This document shows positions 14,581 to 22,657 of a DNA stretch of 64,000 nucleotides, piece after piece. Source of the DNA: Gammaproteobacteria bacterium F7. Its GTDB lineage: Bacteria; Pseudomonadota; Gammaproteobacteria; Pseudomonadales; IMCC2047. The notes under the pieces are model-generated. The model made no database searches, had not been told where the DNA came from, and saw only the letters and a program-made list of their open reading frames with translations. Each line of letters starts with the position of its first letter. Positions within the stretch are counted from its first letter, which is position 1. Location: assembly GCA_001593685.1 (NCBI GenBank), contig LUKI01000004.1, positions 1 to 64,000 on the forward strand, given 5' to 3'. The position numbers and the translations under genes were made by a program.

Positions 14581-15408
14581 ATGACCCTATTCCCTCAATT
14601 AAGCATTTGGCTTGTGTTGGCACTGGCTGTGTTATTGGTGCTAACCAAACAAAAGTATTGGCCGGTGCCGCTGTTGGTTGCGTTAGTGGCGGCGATTGCC
14701 TTGGATCTGCTGGACTGGCTGGCCTTCGGTGCGATTGGCAGTGGCTTATTGCTGGCCTGCTTCGCTAACAAGGCGTCTGGCTGGCGGGCAGGGTGCTTGC
14801 ATTTACTTTTGGTGATTTGGGCGTTAGCACTGGCCGCGCATTGGTTGCCGGGCTTTGAACGTTTCGCTGTTATTGAGCAGGTTAAAACAGGGCCAACCAG
14901 CAGCCCCTTTAGCCTGTTTTTGAAGCTCGATAAACCGATGCTTATATTCGCATTCATCCTGCTGATGCCGGCGATGCTGTTTAAGCGGACTCACGCGGAG
15001 CGAAAACGTTTAATTTGTCTGGCCGTTGCTGGTTTGTTGGCGTTGCCTTTTGTCGGTGTCGCTCTGGGCTTGTTAAGGGTTGAAGTCAGTGTGCCGGACT
15101 GGCTGATGATCTTTGCCCTTAATAACCTACTGTTTACCTGTGTGGCGGAAGAGGTGTTGTTTCGTGGCTATTTGCAGGGTTTGCTGATGCGCTATGGCAA
15201 TGTGTTGGCGGTGGTCGTGAGTAGTCTGCTATTCGGTGCCGCTCACTTTGCCGGTGGCGGCGCTTTTGTGCTGCTGGCAAGTTTGGCAGGGGCCTGTTAT
15301 GGGTTAATTTACCTGGCGACGGGACGTTTGTATTTTGCTGTTCTGGCGCACTTTTTATTCAATCTGTATCACCTGATCTTTTTTACTTATCCATTAGCGA
15401 TCCATTAA
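14581..15408 (+). CDS. CPBP family intramembrane metalloprotease
   Basis: A 275-residue integral membrane protein with about eight hydrophobic segments. The Abi/CPBP signature is complete: VAEEVLFRGYL (EExxxR, about residue 190), FGAAHFAGG (the second motif His) and LAHFLFNLYH (the third motif). These conserved Glu, Arg and His residues form the active site of CAAX-type proteases. Bacterial members act in membrane protein processing, bacteriocin immunity or unknown roles. No bacteriocin gene is near. The ATG has no obvious ribosome-binding site. Confidence 0.85.
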   Translation: MTLFPQLSIWLVLALAVLLVLTKQKYWPVPLLVALVAAIALDLLDWLAFGAIGSGLLLACFANKASGWRAGCLHLLLVIWALALAAHWLPGFERFAVIEQVKTGPTSSPFSLFLKLDKPMLIFAFILLMPAMLFKRTHAERKRLICLAVAGLLALPFVGVALGLLRVEVSVPDWLMIFALNNLLFTCVAEEVLFRGYLQGLLMRYGNVLAVVVSSLLFGAAHFAGGGAFVLLASLAGACYGLIYLATGRLYFAVLAHFLFNLYHLIFFTYPLAIH

Positions 15409-15580
15409 TTACCCTTAGCGCGCGATTAACTGTCCGCTGGGTAGCCAAGCTTAGGGATGTGGTAGGTTATCTTCTTTGACGTGATTTATGTCTTTTACAT
15501 GCTAGATGAACTGGGTGTATTTTAAAGGCAATGCCTGTTCCGGTTGATGTTGTTTCGGAAGATTGAGTAGGGAGTATTTG

Positions 15581-16399
15581 ATGTCTGAACTGTTTGGCTT
15601 TGATGCCTTTTCACCGAAGGAAATTGCCGAGCGCGTTTCGACGCTTGGGGTTGCTAAGGCACGTCTGCCGCTGCTTTCCATGCTGATGCTGAGTTTATTA
15701 GCGGGTGCTTTTATTGGCTTGGGCAGCGTCTTTTTTGTAATTGTTAAATCCGATGCGAGCCTAAGCTTTGCCATAAGTCAGCTGTTGGGTGGTTTGGTTT
15801 TTTCGCTGGGTTTGATTCTGGTGGTGGTCGCGGGCGCAGAGCTGTTTACGGGGAATAACCTGCTGGCGATGGCCTGGGCGGATAAAAAAATCACCACTGG
15901 CGAGCTACTGAAAAATTGGGTCGTGGTGTGTCTTGGTAACTTTGTGGGGGCTGCTGGTTTAGCAGTGCTGCTGTTTTTATCGGGGCATACGGGAATGAAC
16001 GGCGGCGCCATTGCCGAGCAATATCTGAGCATTGCCAGTACCAAGTGTGAGTTGACCTATAGCGAGGCATTTTTCCGGGGCATGTTGTGCAATATTTTGG
16101 TGTGTATGGCCATTTGGATGGCACTGGCTGGTCGCAGTGTGACGGATAAGGCAGTGGCAATTATCTTCCCGATATCAGCGTTTGTTGCGGCGGGCTTTGA
16201 GCACAGTATCGCCAATATGTTTTTTATTCCCCTGGCGATGCTGATTAAGACGTTTAGTGATGCAGGATTGGCAGCTGAGGCGGTTTCCTGGAGTGGGTTT
16301 TTCAGTAATTTGGTGCCGGTGATTCTGGGTAATTTAGTCGGTGGTAGTGTGCTGGTGGGGTTTGTTTATCACGTTATTTATCGGCGTAAAGTGACGTAA
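15581..16399 (+). CDS. focA: Formate/nitrite transporter (FocA family)
   Basis: A 272-residue pentameric channel-type transporter of the FNT family with six membrane segments. Recognisable parts are GSVFFVI near 50, AGAELFTGNNL near 87 (the omega-loop region), KNWVVVCLGNFVGA near 107, GMLCNILVCMA near 165 and GFEHSIANMFF near 202, with its conserved His. I start it at 15581, where GGGAG lies 6 bases upstream; a reading from 15563 adds six residues without support. With a formate dehydrogenase operon 13 kb upstream, formate is the likely substrate, though nitrite cannot be excluded. It is a single-gene unit followed by an inverted repeat. Confidence 0.88.
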   Translation: MSELFGFDAFSPKEIAERVSTLGVAKARLPLLSMLMLSLLAGAFIGLGSVFFVIVKSDASLSFAISQLLGGLVFSLGLILVVVAGAELFTGNNLLAMAWADKKITTGELLKNWVVVCLGNFVGAAGLAVLLFLSGHTGMNGGAIAEQYLSIASTKCELTYSEAFFRGMLCNILVCMAIWMALAGRSVTDKAVAIIFPISAFVAAGFEHSIANMFFIPLAMLIKTFSDAGLAAEAVSWSGFFSNLVPVILGNLVGGSVLVGFVYHVIYRRKVT

Positions 16400-16416
16400 A
16401 CAGGGCGGGGCGACGT

Positions 16417-16448
16417 CAGGATCAGAGCAAGGCTTTACTCTGATCCTG
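16417..16448. terminator. Inverted repeat between convergent genes
   Basis: An 11-bp perfect stem (16417-16427 with 16438-16448, CAGGATCAGAG) has a 10-base loop between the converging focA and lipoprotein genes. No T-run follows on either strand, so it may act as an mRNA end stabiliser rather than an intrinsic terminator. Confidence 0.45.
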
Positions 16449-16481
16449 TTGGTGAGGACGATTTAAATCGAACTGACTTGC

Positions 16482-17039
16482 TTACTGCGGATTGTTCAAC
16501 TGATCTCGCACCAAGGGTTCCAGGCTACCCAATCCCCAGCGTTTTCCTTCGACAATTGCTTGATCGCTATTAACGCCGTTCACTGCACCTTCATGAAGGG
16601 CTTTCAGGGCGCCCACTCGGTTGCTGCTGGCACAGTGCAGAAAAGTGGCTTCACCATCGATCGATTTAATCAGCTCGGCGAGTTTGGTGGCGTTTTCCAG
16701 GTTAACGTCCGCTGCGCCTGCAACGGGAATGCTGTGGTACTGCATGCCCAGTGACTCAACGAATTCGGCTTCATTCCAGTCCTGTGTTTTTGACTGTTCC
16801 TGAAGCGGGCGCAGGTTAATAACGTGTTTTACGCCGGCCTTGGATAATGCAGTCAGTGCTTCCTGGCTTGGTTGGCCACCGGTGTAGATGGACGGCTCCG
16901 GGTTGGCTTGGTTTTTAATTGATACCTGATCTAATACGGTTGCGTTAGTGCTGTCTGGAGCGTTTTCTGCTGAGCAGGCCGCGACAATGAGTAGCGTAGA
17001 TGAGAGGATAATCGTTTTTAAATTTTTTAGTGCAGACAC
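16482..17039 (-). CDS. Lipoprotein with a protein-tyrosine-phosphatase-like (DUF442) domain
   Basis: A 185-residue protein. The N terminus has a lipoprotein signal with the lipobox IVAAC (Cys22), so it should be anchored in a membrane facing the periplasm. The domain that follows has YTGGQPSQEALTALSKAGV and VINLRPLQEQ, then the P-loop HCASSNRVGAL, which fits the Cx5R signature of cysteine-based phosphatases of the DUF442 group (Cys and Arg present). The substrate is unknown. It is transcribed divergently from the haem protein at 17148; the 108-base spacer should hold both promoters. Confidence 0.82.
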   Translation of the reverse strand: MSALKNLKTIILSSTLLIVAACSAENAPDSTNATVLDQVSIKNQANPEPSIYTGGQPSQEALTALSKAGVKHVINLRPLQEQSKTQDWNEAEFVESLGMQYHSIPVAGAADVNLENATKLAELIKSIDGEATFLHCASSNRVGALKALHEGAVNGVNSDQAIVEGKRWGLGSLEPLVRDQLNNPQ

Positions 17040-17147
17040 AGTTTATTTCCTTATAGTTTAGAGTTTGCAGAATAATCGTAATGACAAGGTAAATGGGCTT
17101 TGGAAGCTCTGTATATATTAAACAATTTGTTAGGAAAGGTGATTGCA

Positions 17148-17720
17148 GTGAAGCACAAAAAAGTTTCTTTTTTATTAGCACCGATATTGGTTGGTTTATC
17201 CTTGCAAGCCTCCGCTGGAGGCATGGAAAATACCTCAGCATTAGATGCCGAGGCCGTTCAAATTGTTAAATCCTTTGCCGGGACGCTAAAGCCAAAACTC
17301 AAAGGCGCGATTGCAGAGGGCGGCTTGGTTAACGCGATTAATGTTTGCTCTGTTGAAGCACCTAAAATTGCCCAGACACTCAGTGCCGAAACGGGTTGGG
17401 AGGTTAAGCGCGTGAGCTTAAAGGCGCGCAATCAAAGCAGTGCCACGCCAGATGCTTTTGAGCGGATAGTGCTGGAGCAGTTTAATGAGCGGCAGGCAAA
17501 CGGTGAGGCCGCGGCGAGCATGATGTTTTCTGAGGTGGTTGGTGATGAATACCGGTTTATGAAAGCACAGGGTGTTCAAGGGCTGTGTTTAAACTGCCAT
17601 GGTGACTCACTACAACCTGAAGTTAAAAAGGCGTTGGCTGAGCGGTATCCCGATGATACAGCGACGGGGTATTCGCTGGGTGATATCCGAGGGGCCTTCA
17701 GCTTAGTTAAAGCGCTATAA
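17148..17720 (+). CDS. DUF3365 family periplasmic c-type haem protein
   Basis: About 190 residues, starting at a GTG (17148) with AGGAAAGG upstream; the longer reading from a TTG at 17100 lacks a signal-like start. The first 24 residues form a signal peptide ending LQASA. The mature part has INVCSVEAPKIAQ and RNQSSATPDAFE, typical of DUF3365 (Tll0287-like) domains. It ends with CLNCHGD, a CxxCH haem c site near residue 146. Such domains act as single-haem redox sensors or electron carriers. It stands alone, with its own terminator downstream. Confidence 0.85.
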   Translation: MKHKKVSFLLAPILVGLSLQASAGGMENTSALDAEAVQIVKSFAGTLKPKLKGAIAEGGLVNAINVCSVEAPKIAQTLSAETGWEVKRVSLKARNQSSATPDAFERIVLEQFNERQANGEAAASMMFSEVVGDEYRFMKAQGVQGLCLNCHGDSLQPEVKKALAERYPDDTATGYSLGDIRGAFSLVKAL

Positions 17721-17772
17721 AGTCGGTTCGGATATGGGGGTTTTTAATAAGAATTTGCATGTAAATAGAGAG

Positions 17773-17806
17773 AGCTTAGTTAAGTTTTAAAAAAACTAAG
17801 CTTTTT
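17773..17806 (+). terminator. Intrinsic terminator after the DUF3365 gene
   Basis: A 9-bp stem, AGCTTAGTT (17773-17781) with AACTAAGCT (17794-17802), is followed by TTTT. It lies about 50 bases after the stop codon. Confidence 0.8.
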
Positions 17807-17934
17807 CCTCACCTTTTTTTAAGGCTTGACTAGAATGTCTACCGTGATTGCGTGCTTGGTTGTTATGTCGCCTGTACGCTGCTAAATGGACTTCGAATAA
17901 ATTTTAAGTTAAGTCATCTTCGAAAAGGTTAATT

Positions 17935-18444
17935 TTGAAAGTACCCGTATCAAAGAATAAAGGTTTTACGCTTATTGAGCTGGTGGTTGTTATTGTTATA
18001 TTGGGCATACTTGCCGCCACGGCACTACCTCGATTTATCAACTTATCAGAGGATGCTCATCGCAGTCTGGTTGCAGCAACTGGTGGAGCGTTTAAAACTG
18101 GTGTAGATCAAGTCCATTTGTTATGGATTGCTAGAGGTTCGCAAGGTGCTGTGTTGAACTTTGTGCCGTTGTCAGGAACCAGAGCTGGGGGCGACTTGAG
18201 TGTGAATACTAATGGATGGCCTGCCGACACCCGCGGAACAAGCCTGACTTTAAATAGCACTGCAGATTGTGTTGATGTATGGAATGCTGTTATGACCGAT
18301 AACTCTGTGACGGTTGCGGCTTCCGGCGATGCTGACTTTCTTGCAGTGCATGCTGGTGGCTCTTGTACCTATACATACCAGCCTGTTAATACGTTTTCTA
18401 TCACCTATAACTCTAATACGGGTGTTGTTGGCGTTAACAATTAG
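17935..18444 (+). CDS. MSHA-type type IV pilin-like protein
   Basis: A 169-residue prepilin. The short basic leader ends in NKG, followed by [16 protein letters not shown], the cleavage and methylation site and hydrophobic helix of type IV pilins and pseudopilins (Glu at +5). The [15 protein letters not shown] segment resembles MshA of Vibrio/Shewanella. Two C-terminal Cys (TADCVDV and GGSCTY) could form the disulfide loop. The start is a TTG with AAAAGG upstream. No other pilus assembly gene is nearby, so the machinery must be encoded elsewhere. The parvulin gene begins 17 bases downstream. Confidence 0.88.
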   Translation: MKVPVSKNKGFTLIELVVVIVILGILAATALPRFINLSEDAHRSLVAATGGAFKTGVDQVHLLWIARGSQGAVLNFVPLSGTRAGGDLSVNTNGWPADTRGTSLTLNSTADCVDVWNAVMTDNSVTVAASGDADFLAVHAGGSCTYTYQPVNTFSITYNSNTGVVGVNN

Positions 18445-18461
18445 TTTTGTGGTGGTTATCA

Positions 18462-18740
18462 ATGCCTAAAGCCTGCGCCCGTCATATTTTAGTTAAAACC
18501 AAAGAAGAAGCTGAAGCTATTAAGAAAAAGCTGGCGGGTGGGGCTGATTTTGCGACCTTGGCGAAAAAACATTCGCTATGTAACTCGGCAAAGCGGGGCG
18601 GTGATCTGGGGGAATTTGGGCCCGGTAAGATGGTCAAAGCCGTTGATAATGTCGTGTTTAAGAAGCCGGTTCTGAAGGTGCATGGGCCGATTAAGACAAA
18701 ATTTGGTTACCATCTGATAGAAACGATCTATCGCACTTAA
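18462..18740 (+). CDS. ppiC: Parvulin-type peptidyl-prolyl isomerase (PpiC)
   Basis: A 92-residue single-domain parvulin, the same size as E. coli PpiC (93). It has ARHILVKTKEEAE at the start, LAKKHSLCNSAKRGGDLGEFGPG in the middle (active-site Cys and the GGDLG loop) and KTKFGYHLIE at the end (the conserved His). It catalyses cis-trans isomerisation of prolyl bonds in the cytosol. It lies 17 bases after the pilin gene and is probably cotranscribed with it. A small hairpin around 18766-18781 follows without a T-run. Confidence 0.9.
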   Translation: MPKACARHILVKTKEEAEAIKKKLAGGADFATLAKKHSLCNSAKRGGDLGEFGPGKMVKAVDNVVFKKPVLKVHGPIKTKFGYHLIETIYRT

Positions 18741-18872
18741 CTTTTTAAGTTCCTCCTGTTGCTTGACCACTTGCTAGTGGTTCAGGCGCCTTGTTTCAGT
18801 TCACTTTTTCAGTTGTTCTTTAGACGCTATCAGTAGAAAGGCTGTGTGCGGAAAAGTAAACATATTTAAAAT

Positions 18873-18993
18873 ATCAAAAATGATCTAATAACTGTTAATT
18901 TGGATAAAAAATATCACAAATGATCTTTTTTTATTTAAGTAATCATTTACGATATTTTTTTGCTATTATTGTCATTAATAAATCATATTTGAT
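18873..18993. promoter_or_regulatory. Four-site operator array in front of hipBA
   Basis: Four ATCA-N4-TGAT sites lie at 18873-18884, 18913-18924, 18942-18953 (one mismatch) and 18982-18993. The spacings between site starts are 40, 29 and 40 bp. Sites 1 and 2 also share flanks (ATATCA..AAATGATCT). The array lies just upstream of the hipB ATG at 19022, where an autoregulating HipB dimer would bind. The spacing pattern is symmetric, which suits cooperative binding or looping. Confidence 0.65.
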
Positions 18994-19021
18994 TGTTTTT
19001 ATTTTTGGCAAAGGTTCGAGG

Positions 19022-19348
19022 ATGAAAATAAGCGCAACAACTCCGAAAAATGCAGTGATCACTGAATTGGGCAAACGGCTGGCTCGCGTCCGCAAGCAGC
19101 GGGGCTTTACTCAGGAGGAACTCTCGAAAGTGGCTGGGCTGGGGGTGGCGACGCTGCGTCGAATTGAAGAGGGTAAGGATGCACAACTCGGGTCCTGGAT
19201 TAAGCTGCTGAAAGCGTTGGATATGACGACGTCTATTGATCAATTAGTGCCGGAAACTTTTCGTTCGCCGATGGCTGAGGTCAAGGCAAGCAGTCGACGC
19301 CGAATGAAAAAGCCAGCGGGTGGCGTTATTTGGGGTGATGAACAGTGA
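19022..19348 (+). CDS. hipB: HipB-like antitoxin, XRE-family regulator
   Basis: A 108-residue DNA-binding antitoxin. The XRE helix-turn-helix covers about residues 15-70: LGKRLARVRKQRGFTQEELSK, then GVATLRRIEEGKD. The C-terminal tail is basic and ends GGVIWGDEQ, a common ending of HipB proteins. I use the ATG at 19022, preceded by GAGG; a longer reading from 18920 would put coding sequence over the operator. The stop overlaps the GTG of hipA by 4 bases (GTGA), which is typical for toxin-antitoxin pairs. It should repress its own operon with HipA as corepressor. Confidence 0.9.
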   Translation: MKISATTPKNAVITELGKRLARVRKQRGFTQEELSKVAGLGVATLRRIEEGKDAQLGSWIKLLKALDMTTSIDQLVPETFRSPMAEVKASSRRRMKKPAGGVIWGDEQ

Positions 19349-20640
19349 CGACCGCAACGGTTAAGCTTTGGGGAACGCCGGTTGGTTATGTCGCCATGGC
19401 AGCGGGAGAGCGTTTCGGGCGCTTTGAGTATGACCCGGCCTTTGCTGAGATGGGGATCGAGTTAGCGCCATTGATGATGCCTGCTAAGGCAGGGCAAATC
19501 TACCAGTTTCCCGATTTGCATCCACGATCTTTTCACGGCTTGCCAGGACTCTTAGCGGATAGTTTGCCTGATAAATATGGTAATCGGCTGATTGATATCT
19601 GGTTAGCGAAAACGGGGCGTAGCCCAGATGATTTTAATGCGGTTGACCGGCTGTGTTATACCGGCAAACGCGGCATGGGGGCGTTGGAGTTTGAGCCTTC
19701 AGCAATAGTCGAAGATGGTGTTGACAGGCAGCTTCAAATTGATGAGCTGGTAACATTGGCGGCGATGGCTTTTGCTGATAAGTCGGCGCTAGATACACGA
19801 TTAGCGGCGAATAGCGATGAACAAGGATTGTTGGACATTTTGAATGTGGGTACCTCAGCAGGTGGGGCGCGTGCCAAGGCGGTGATTGCCTATCAACCGG
19901 AAACGGGACAGGTGCGCTCAGGGCAAATTGATCTGCCATCGGGCTTTCAACACTGGCTGATTAAGTTCGATGGCGTCGCCTTTAGTGGCGACTGGGGGGT
20001 TGCCGACCCGGCAGGCTATGGCAAGTTAGAGTACAGCTATTACCGGATGGCGCAGCATTGCGGCATTGATATGATGGAATGCCGGCTGCTGGAGGAAAAC
20101 GGGCGTAGTCACTTTATGACGCGCCGTTTTGATCGCGGTAACGCAGGAGAAAAATACTTTGTGCAAACGCTGGCCGCGCTGGGCCATTATGATTATTGGG
20201 ACAGTGGTCATCACGCTTATGAGCAATTGCTGATGGTTATGCAGCAGCTGGGTATGGGGGTTGATCAGCTGGAGCAACAGGTGCGCCGAATTGTCTTTAA
20301 TTTGGTGGGATGCAATCAGGATGATCACGTTAAAAATTTCAGTTTTATGATGAATAGGCAGGGACATTGGAGGCTTAGCCCTGCCTATGACTTGTGCCAT
20401 GCCGAAGGCAGTGATTTTACCCGTAATCACCAGCTAAGCCTGAACGGCAAAATTAATCATTTTGAGTTGGCGGATTTGAAGTATTTGGCTGAGTATGCGG
20501 GCCTGCCAAGGGGGCGTGAAAAGGTTATTTTAGAGCAGACGCTGGATGCCTTTAATGATTGGCCCAAACTGGCGAATGAGTTAGCGATTCCGGCCAGGCT
20601 TCAGTATCACGTCAAACGTACGCTGCGGTTGCACTGGTAG
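19345..20640 (+). CDS. hipA: HipA-like serine/threonine kinase toxin
   Basis: A 431-residue kinase toxin with an N-terminal HipA-N1 part (GYVAMAAGERFGRFEYD) and the couple-domain segment LPGLLADSLPDKYGNRLID. It has the Ser-containing nucleotide loop GTSAGGARAKA near 172, the catalytic loop CNQDDHVKNFSF near 328 and SPAYDL near 350, the metal-binding Asp. In E. coli HipA phosphorylates GltX, glutamyl-tRNA synthetase. This window also carries gltX, 12 kb away. All key catalytic residues appear intact, so the toxin should be active. The start is a GTG overlapping hipB. Confidence 0.92.
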   Translation: MTTATVKLWGTPVGYVAMAAGERFGRFEYDPAFAEMGIELAPLMMPAKAGQIYQFPDLHPRSFHGLPGLLADSLPDKYGNRLIDIWLAKTGRSPDDFNAVDRLCYTGKRGMGALEFEPSAIVEDGVDRQLQIDELVTLAAMAFADKSALDTRLAANSDEQGLLDILNVGTSAGGARAKAVIAYQPETGQVRSGQIDLPSGFQHWLIKFDGVAFSGDWGVADPAGYGKLEYSYYRMAQHCGIDMMECRLLEENGRSHFMTRRFDRGNAGEKYFVQTLAALGHYDYWDSGHHAYEQLLMVMQQLGMGVDQLEQQVRRIVFNLVGCNQDDHVKNFSFMMNRQGHWRLSPAYDLCHAEGSDFTRNHQLSLNGKINHFELADLKYLAEYAGLPRGREKVILEQTLDAFNDWPKLANELAIPARLQYHVKRTLRLHW

Positions 20641-20743
20641 CTTTCGAGCAAAGTTGGTGGAAAATTGATTGGCGTGGAAATCATCTCGTATTCCTGGACA
20701 TCTTTTTGCAGATACGTGCAGTTCACCTTTGTTCTTGGCGCAT

Positions 20744-20769
20744 AAAAAAACCCCGCTGAGCGGGGTTTT
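20744..20769. terminator. Bidirectional terminator between hipA and the second PEP-CTERM-like gene
   Basis: The stem AAAACCCCGC (20747-20756) pairs with 20760-20769 around a TGA loop. The A-run 20744-20750 gives a T-run on the minus strand, and TTTT ends the stem on the plus strand. It separates two convergent genes. Confidence 0.85.
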
Positions 20770-20788
20770 GAGAGAGTTGATAAGCGTT

Positions 20789-21607
20789 TTAATTTTTGAA
20801 TTTTCTGAATACCAACAGAGCAAGCCCTAAACCGATTAAAGGTATTGTGTTCGGAATGGGGGTTGGGCAAGGAGGCTGTCCAGGCAGACCACATTGTGGG
20901 GGAGGAGGGGGAGCGCCAGTATCAGCAAGCAAAAGGTTTTCAAACATCCTTGCATTGCCACCCTGATTCAATCGGCCACTATCGAAGACGTTTTGGTCTG
21001 TGATCAGAAAGATGCTGCCAGCGCCAATGTTTTCGTATCCCATCATCACACTTGTTAGGTTATGCCCTAGCATCAATACTTCAGGCGCACCTAAGATCGG
21101 CGCAAATGCAGCATAATTATACGAATCTACGCCTTCTGTTAAGGCATGGGTCAGGATTTCACCATTAGAACGCAGAGCCGTTTGAGAACCTGAGTCTTGT
21201 ATATTCCCGTTCTGAATGGACATTGCGCTGCCAAGGGCTGCCAGAGCAAGATTTATTCTAATATTTTCGCTGGCGCCGAAACTAGAACCATGCTCACCCA
21301 TAAAAGCAATACGGCCACCGGTGGTTAAATATGAGCTCATTGCTAATATTTCATCAGCTGTGTAATTATTACCTGGCTGAATCGCCCACAATAGTTCGAC
21401 GCCTGCCAGTGCGGGTGCTGTAATAACGTTACCACCAAGAGTGGAAGTATGGCCAGCTAGGCCGTTATAGAAGTTATTGACGTTGTTGGGTACACCACTG
21501 CCACCGGCACCATCGCCACCAATAACCAGAATTTCACTAGCTTGGACGCTGATAGCTGATAAGCAAAATACCCCTATGGTTAGTAGTCTCATGACTATCT
21601 GTTTCAT
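20789..21607 (-). CDS. Exported protein with a PEP-CTERM-like C-terminal sorting signal
   Basis: A 272-residue protein. A signal peptide covers about the first 23 residues (ends SVQA). The body has EILVIGGDGAGGSGVPNNVNNFYNGLAGHT and GGRIAFMGEHGSSFG, which read like a glutamine-amidotransferase-type Rossmann fold, and no catalytic set I recognise. Pro-rich linker residues (GAPPPPPQCG) follow. The C terminus is PNTIPLIGLGLALLVF then RKFKN, a short hydrophobic helix plus basic tail like exosortase substrates but without a clear PEP. The shared sigma-54 promoter and activator motif with the gene at 13477 support the same regulon. Confidence 0.7.
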   Translation of the reverse strand: MKQIVMRLLTIGVFCLSAISVQASEILVIGGDGAGGSGVPNNVNNFYNGLAGHTSTLGGNVITAPALAGVELLWAIQPGNNYTADEILAMSSYLTTGGRIAFMGEHGSSFGASENIRINLALAALGSAMSIQNGNIQDSGSQTALRSNGEILTHALTEGVDSYNYAAFAPILGAPEVLMLGHNLTSVMMGYENIGAGSIFLITDQNVFDSGRLNQGGNARMFENLLLADTGAPPPPPQCGLPGQPPCPTPIPNTIPLIGLGLALLVFRKFKN

Positions 21608-21647
21608 AATGAGCCCCTTTTTTTAAGTAATAACATTGCCCAGTAAC

Positions 21648-21662
21648 GCAATATGTATGCCT
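21648..21662 (-). promoter_or_regulatory. Sigma-54 (-24/-12) promoter of the second PEP-CTERM-like gene
   Basis: On the minus strand it reads AGGCATACATATTGC. GG and GC are separated by 10 bases and the -12 TTGC is perfect. The predicted start is near 21636, about 29 bases before the ATG, which has a GGGG ribosome-binding site. Confidence 0.72.
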
Positions 21663-21725
21663 ATGTTTTTTTCTTTATTTTTATCAATAGGTTATAAATT
21701 TTTTAAGCGTAGGTTTTTCAGTGTC

Positions 21726-21741
21726 TGTATAATTTTCTGAC
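21726..21741 (-). promoter_or_regulatory. Upstream activator motif of the second PEP-CTERM-like gene
   Basis: On the minus strand it reads GTCAGAAAATTATACA, 14 of 16 bases identical to the motif at 14322-14337 and again 65 bp from the -24 element. It is flanked by an AGTGTC/GACACT dyad (about 21719-21744), so a dimeric activator could bind. Confidence 0.65.
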
Positions 21742-21790
21742 ACTTTTTTGGGCGGGGCTGTTTAATGTTTTGTGGGACTGATCTCAAAAC

Positions 21791-22558
21791 TCAAGCTGAG
21801 TAAATAACCTTTAAAATCAATGATAAGCCTGTTAAGAAAGTAATCACTTCAAAGGCCCGTTTAATCAGTTGGTTGCCTTTTATTCTGCCCCAATGGGCAC
21901 CCAGATAACCGCCAACAAAGGAGGCGGCTATTAAGACGGGGAGCCAGGACCACTTGACCTCGGTTTGCAGGGCTAAGGTTAGCGCGCCGCTACCATTCCA
22001 GAATAGCCCTACCAGTACCAGGGTGTAAGCAACGGCCTGTTTGTAATCCAAGCCAAACCAGCGCACTAGCCAAATCGTCACGAAAAGCCCGGTGCCAGAG
22101 GTGAGCGAGCCATTGAGTATGCCTATGAACAATAGGCCAGCTCCGCCTAGTAGCATGCCGGTGAGGTCACGATGCTTGTCATGGTGCGTTTGGCCAAGCT
22201 CCGGTTTAAAGAAGGAGTAGAGAGCGAGGCCAATGGTTAAAACTCCCAGCGCGATATTGGCGGGTCGCTCAGGCACGTTCAAAATCCAGGAGGCGCCGAT
22301 GATAACGCCGGGTAAGCCGGTGGCGAGGATAAACAGCGAAAACCAAATGCTGAGCTTGCTGTTTTGCCAATGATTCAGGCTAGCGCCAACACCCAGAAAG
22401 ACGCTGGCAATTTTGTGGGTTGCCAGCGCCACCGGAAAGGGTAATCCCAGAAATAACAGTGCCGGCAATTGCAGAAGACCAGCGCCACCTCCGGCCAGAG
22501 AAGACAGTGTATTGGCTAAGAGTGAAATGACGGCGAGGAGAAGTTGTTCAAAAATCAT
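21791..22558 (-). CDS. TSUP family (TauE/SafE) membrane transporter
   Basis: A 255-residue membrane protein with about seven or eight hydrophobic segments. The family pattern is visible in SSLAGGGAGLLQLPALLFLG near 19-38, ALATHKIASVFLGVGA near 44, and the repeat-like GILNGSLTSGTGLFVTIWLV near 147. TSUP proteins export or import organosulfur or sulfite-type anions, but substrates vary and cannot be told from sequence. It is a single gene on the minus strand, followed downstream by the PEP-CTERM-like gene's upstream region. Confidence 0.85.
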   Translation of the reverse strand: MIFEQLLLAVISLLANTLSSLAGGGAGLLQLPALLFLGLPFPVALATHKIASVFLGVGASLNHWQNSKLSIWFSLFILATGLPGVIIGASWILNVPERPANIALGVLTIGLALYSFFKPELGQTHHDKHRDLTGMLLGGAGLLFIGILNGSLTSGTGLFVTIWLVRWFGLDYKQAVAYTLVLVGLFWNGSGALTLALQTEVKWSWLPVLIAASFVGGYLGAHWGRIKGNQLIKRAFEVITFLTGLSLILKVIYSA

Positions 22559-22657
22559 GGGCGCAGTTTAATGAACTGCACAGGGCTTTTCACCAATTGG
22601 TTACAGAGAATCCCAACATAGAGCCAGTGGGGCGTGATTGGCTTGCCGGTCTGTCTG

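Noticed and set aside
17855..17880. Sigma-54 promoter before the pilin gene (TTGGTTGTTATGTCGC)
   Set aside because: The spacing is right but only the GG and GC match; the rest of the consensus is missing.
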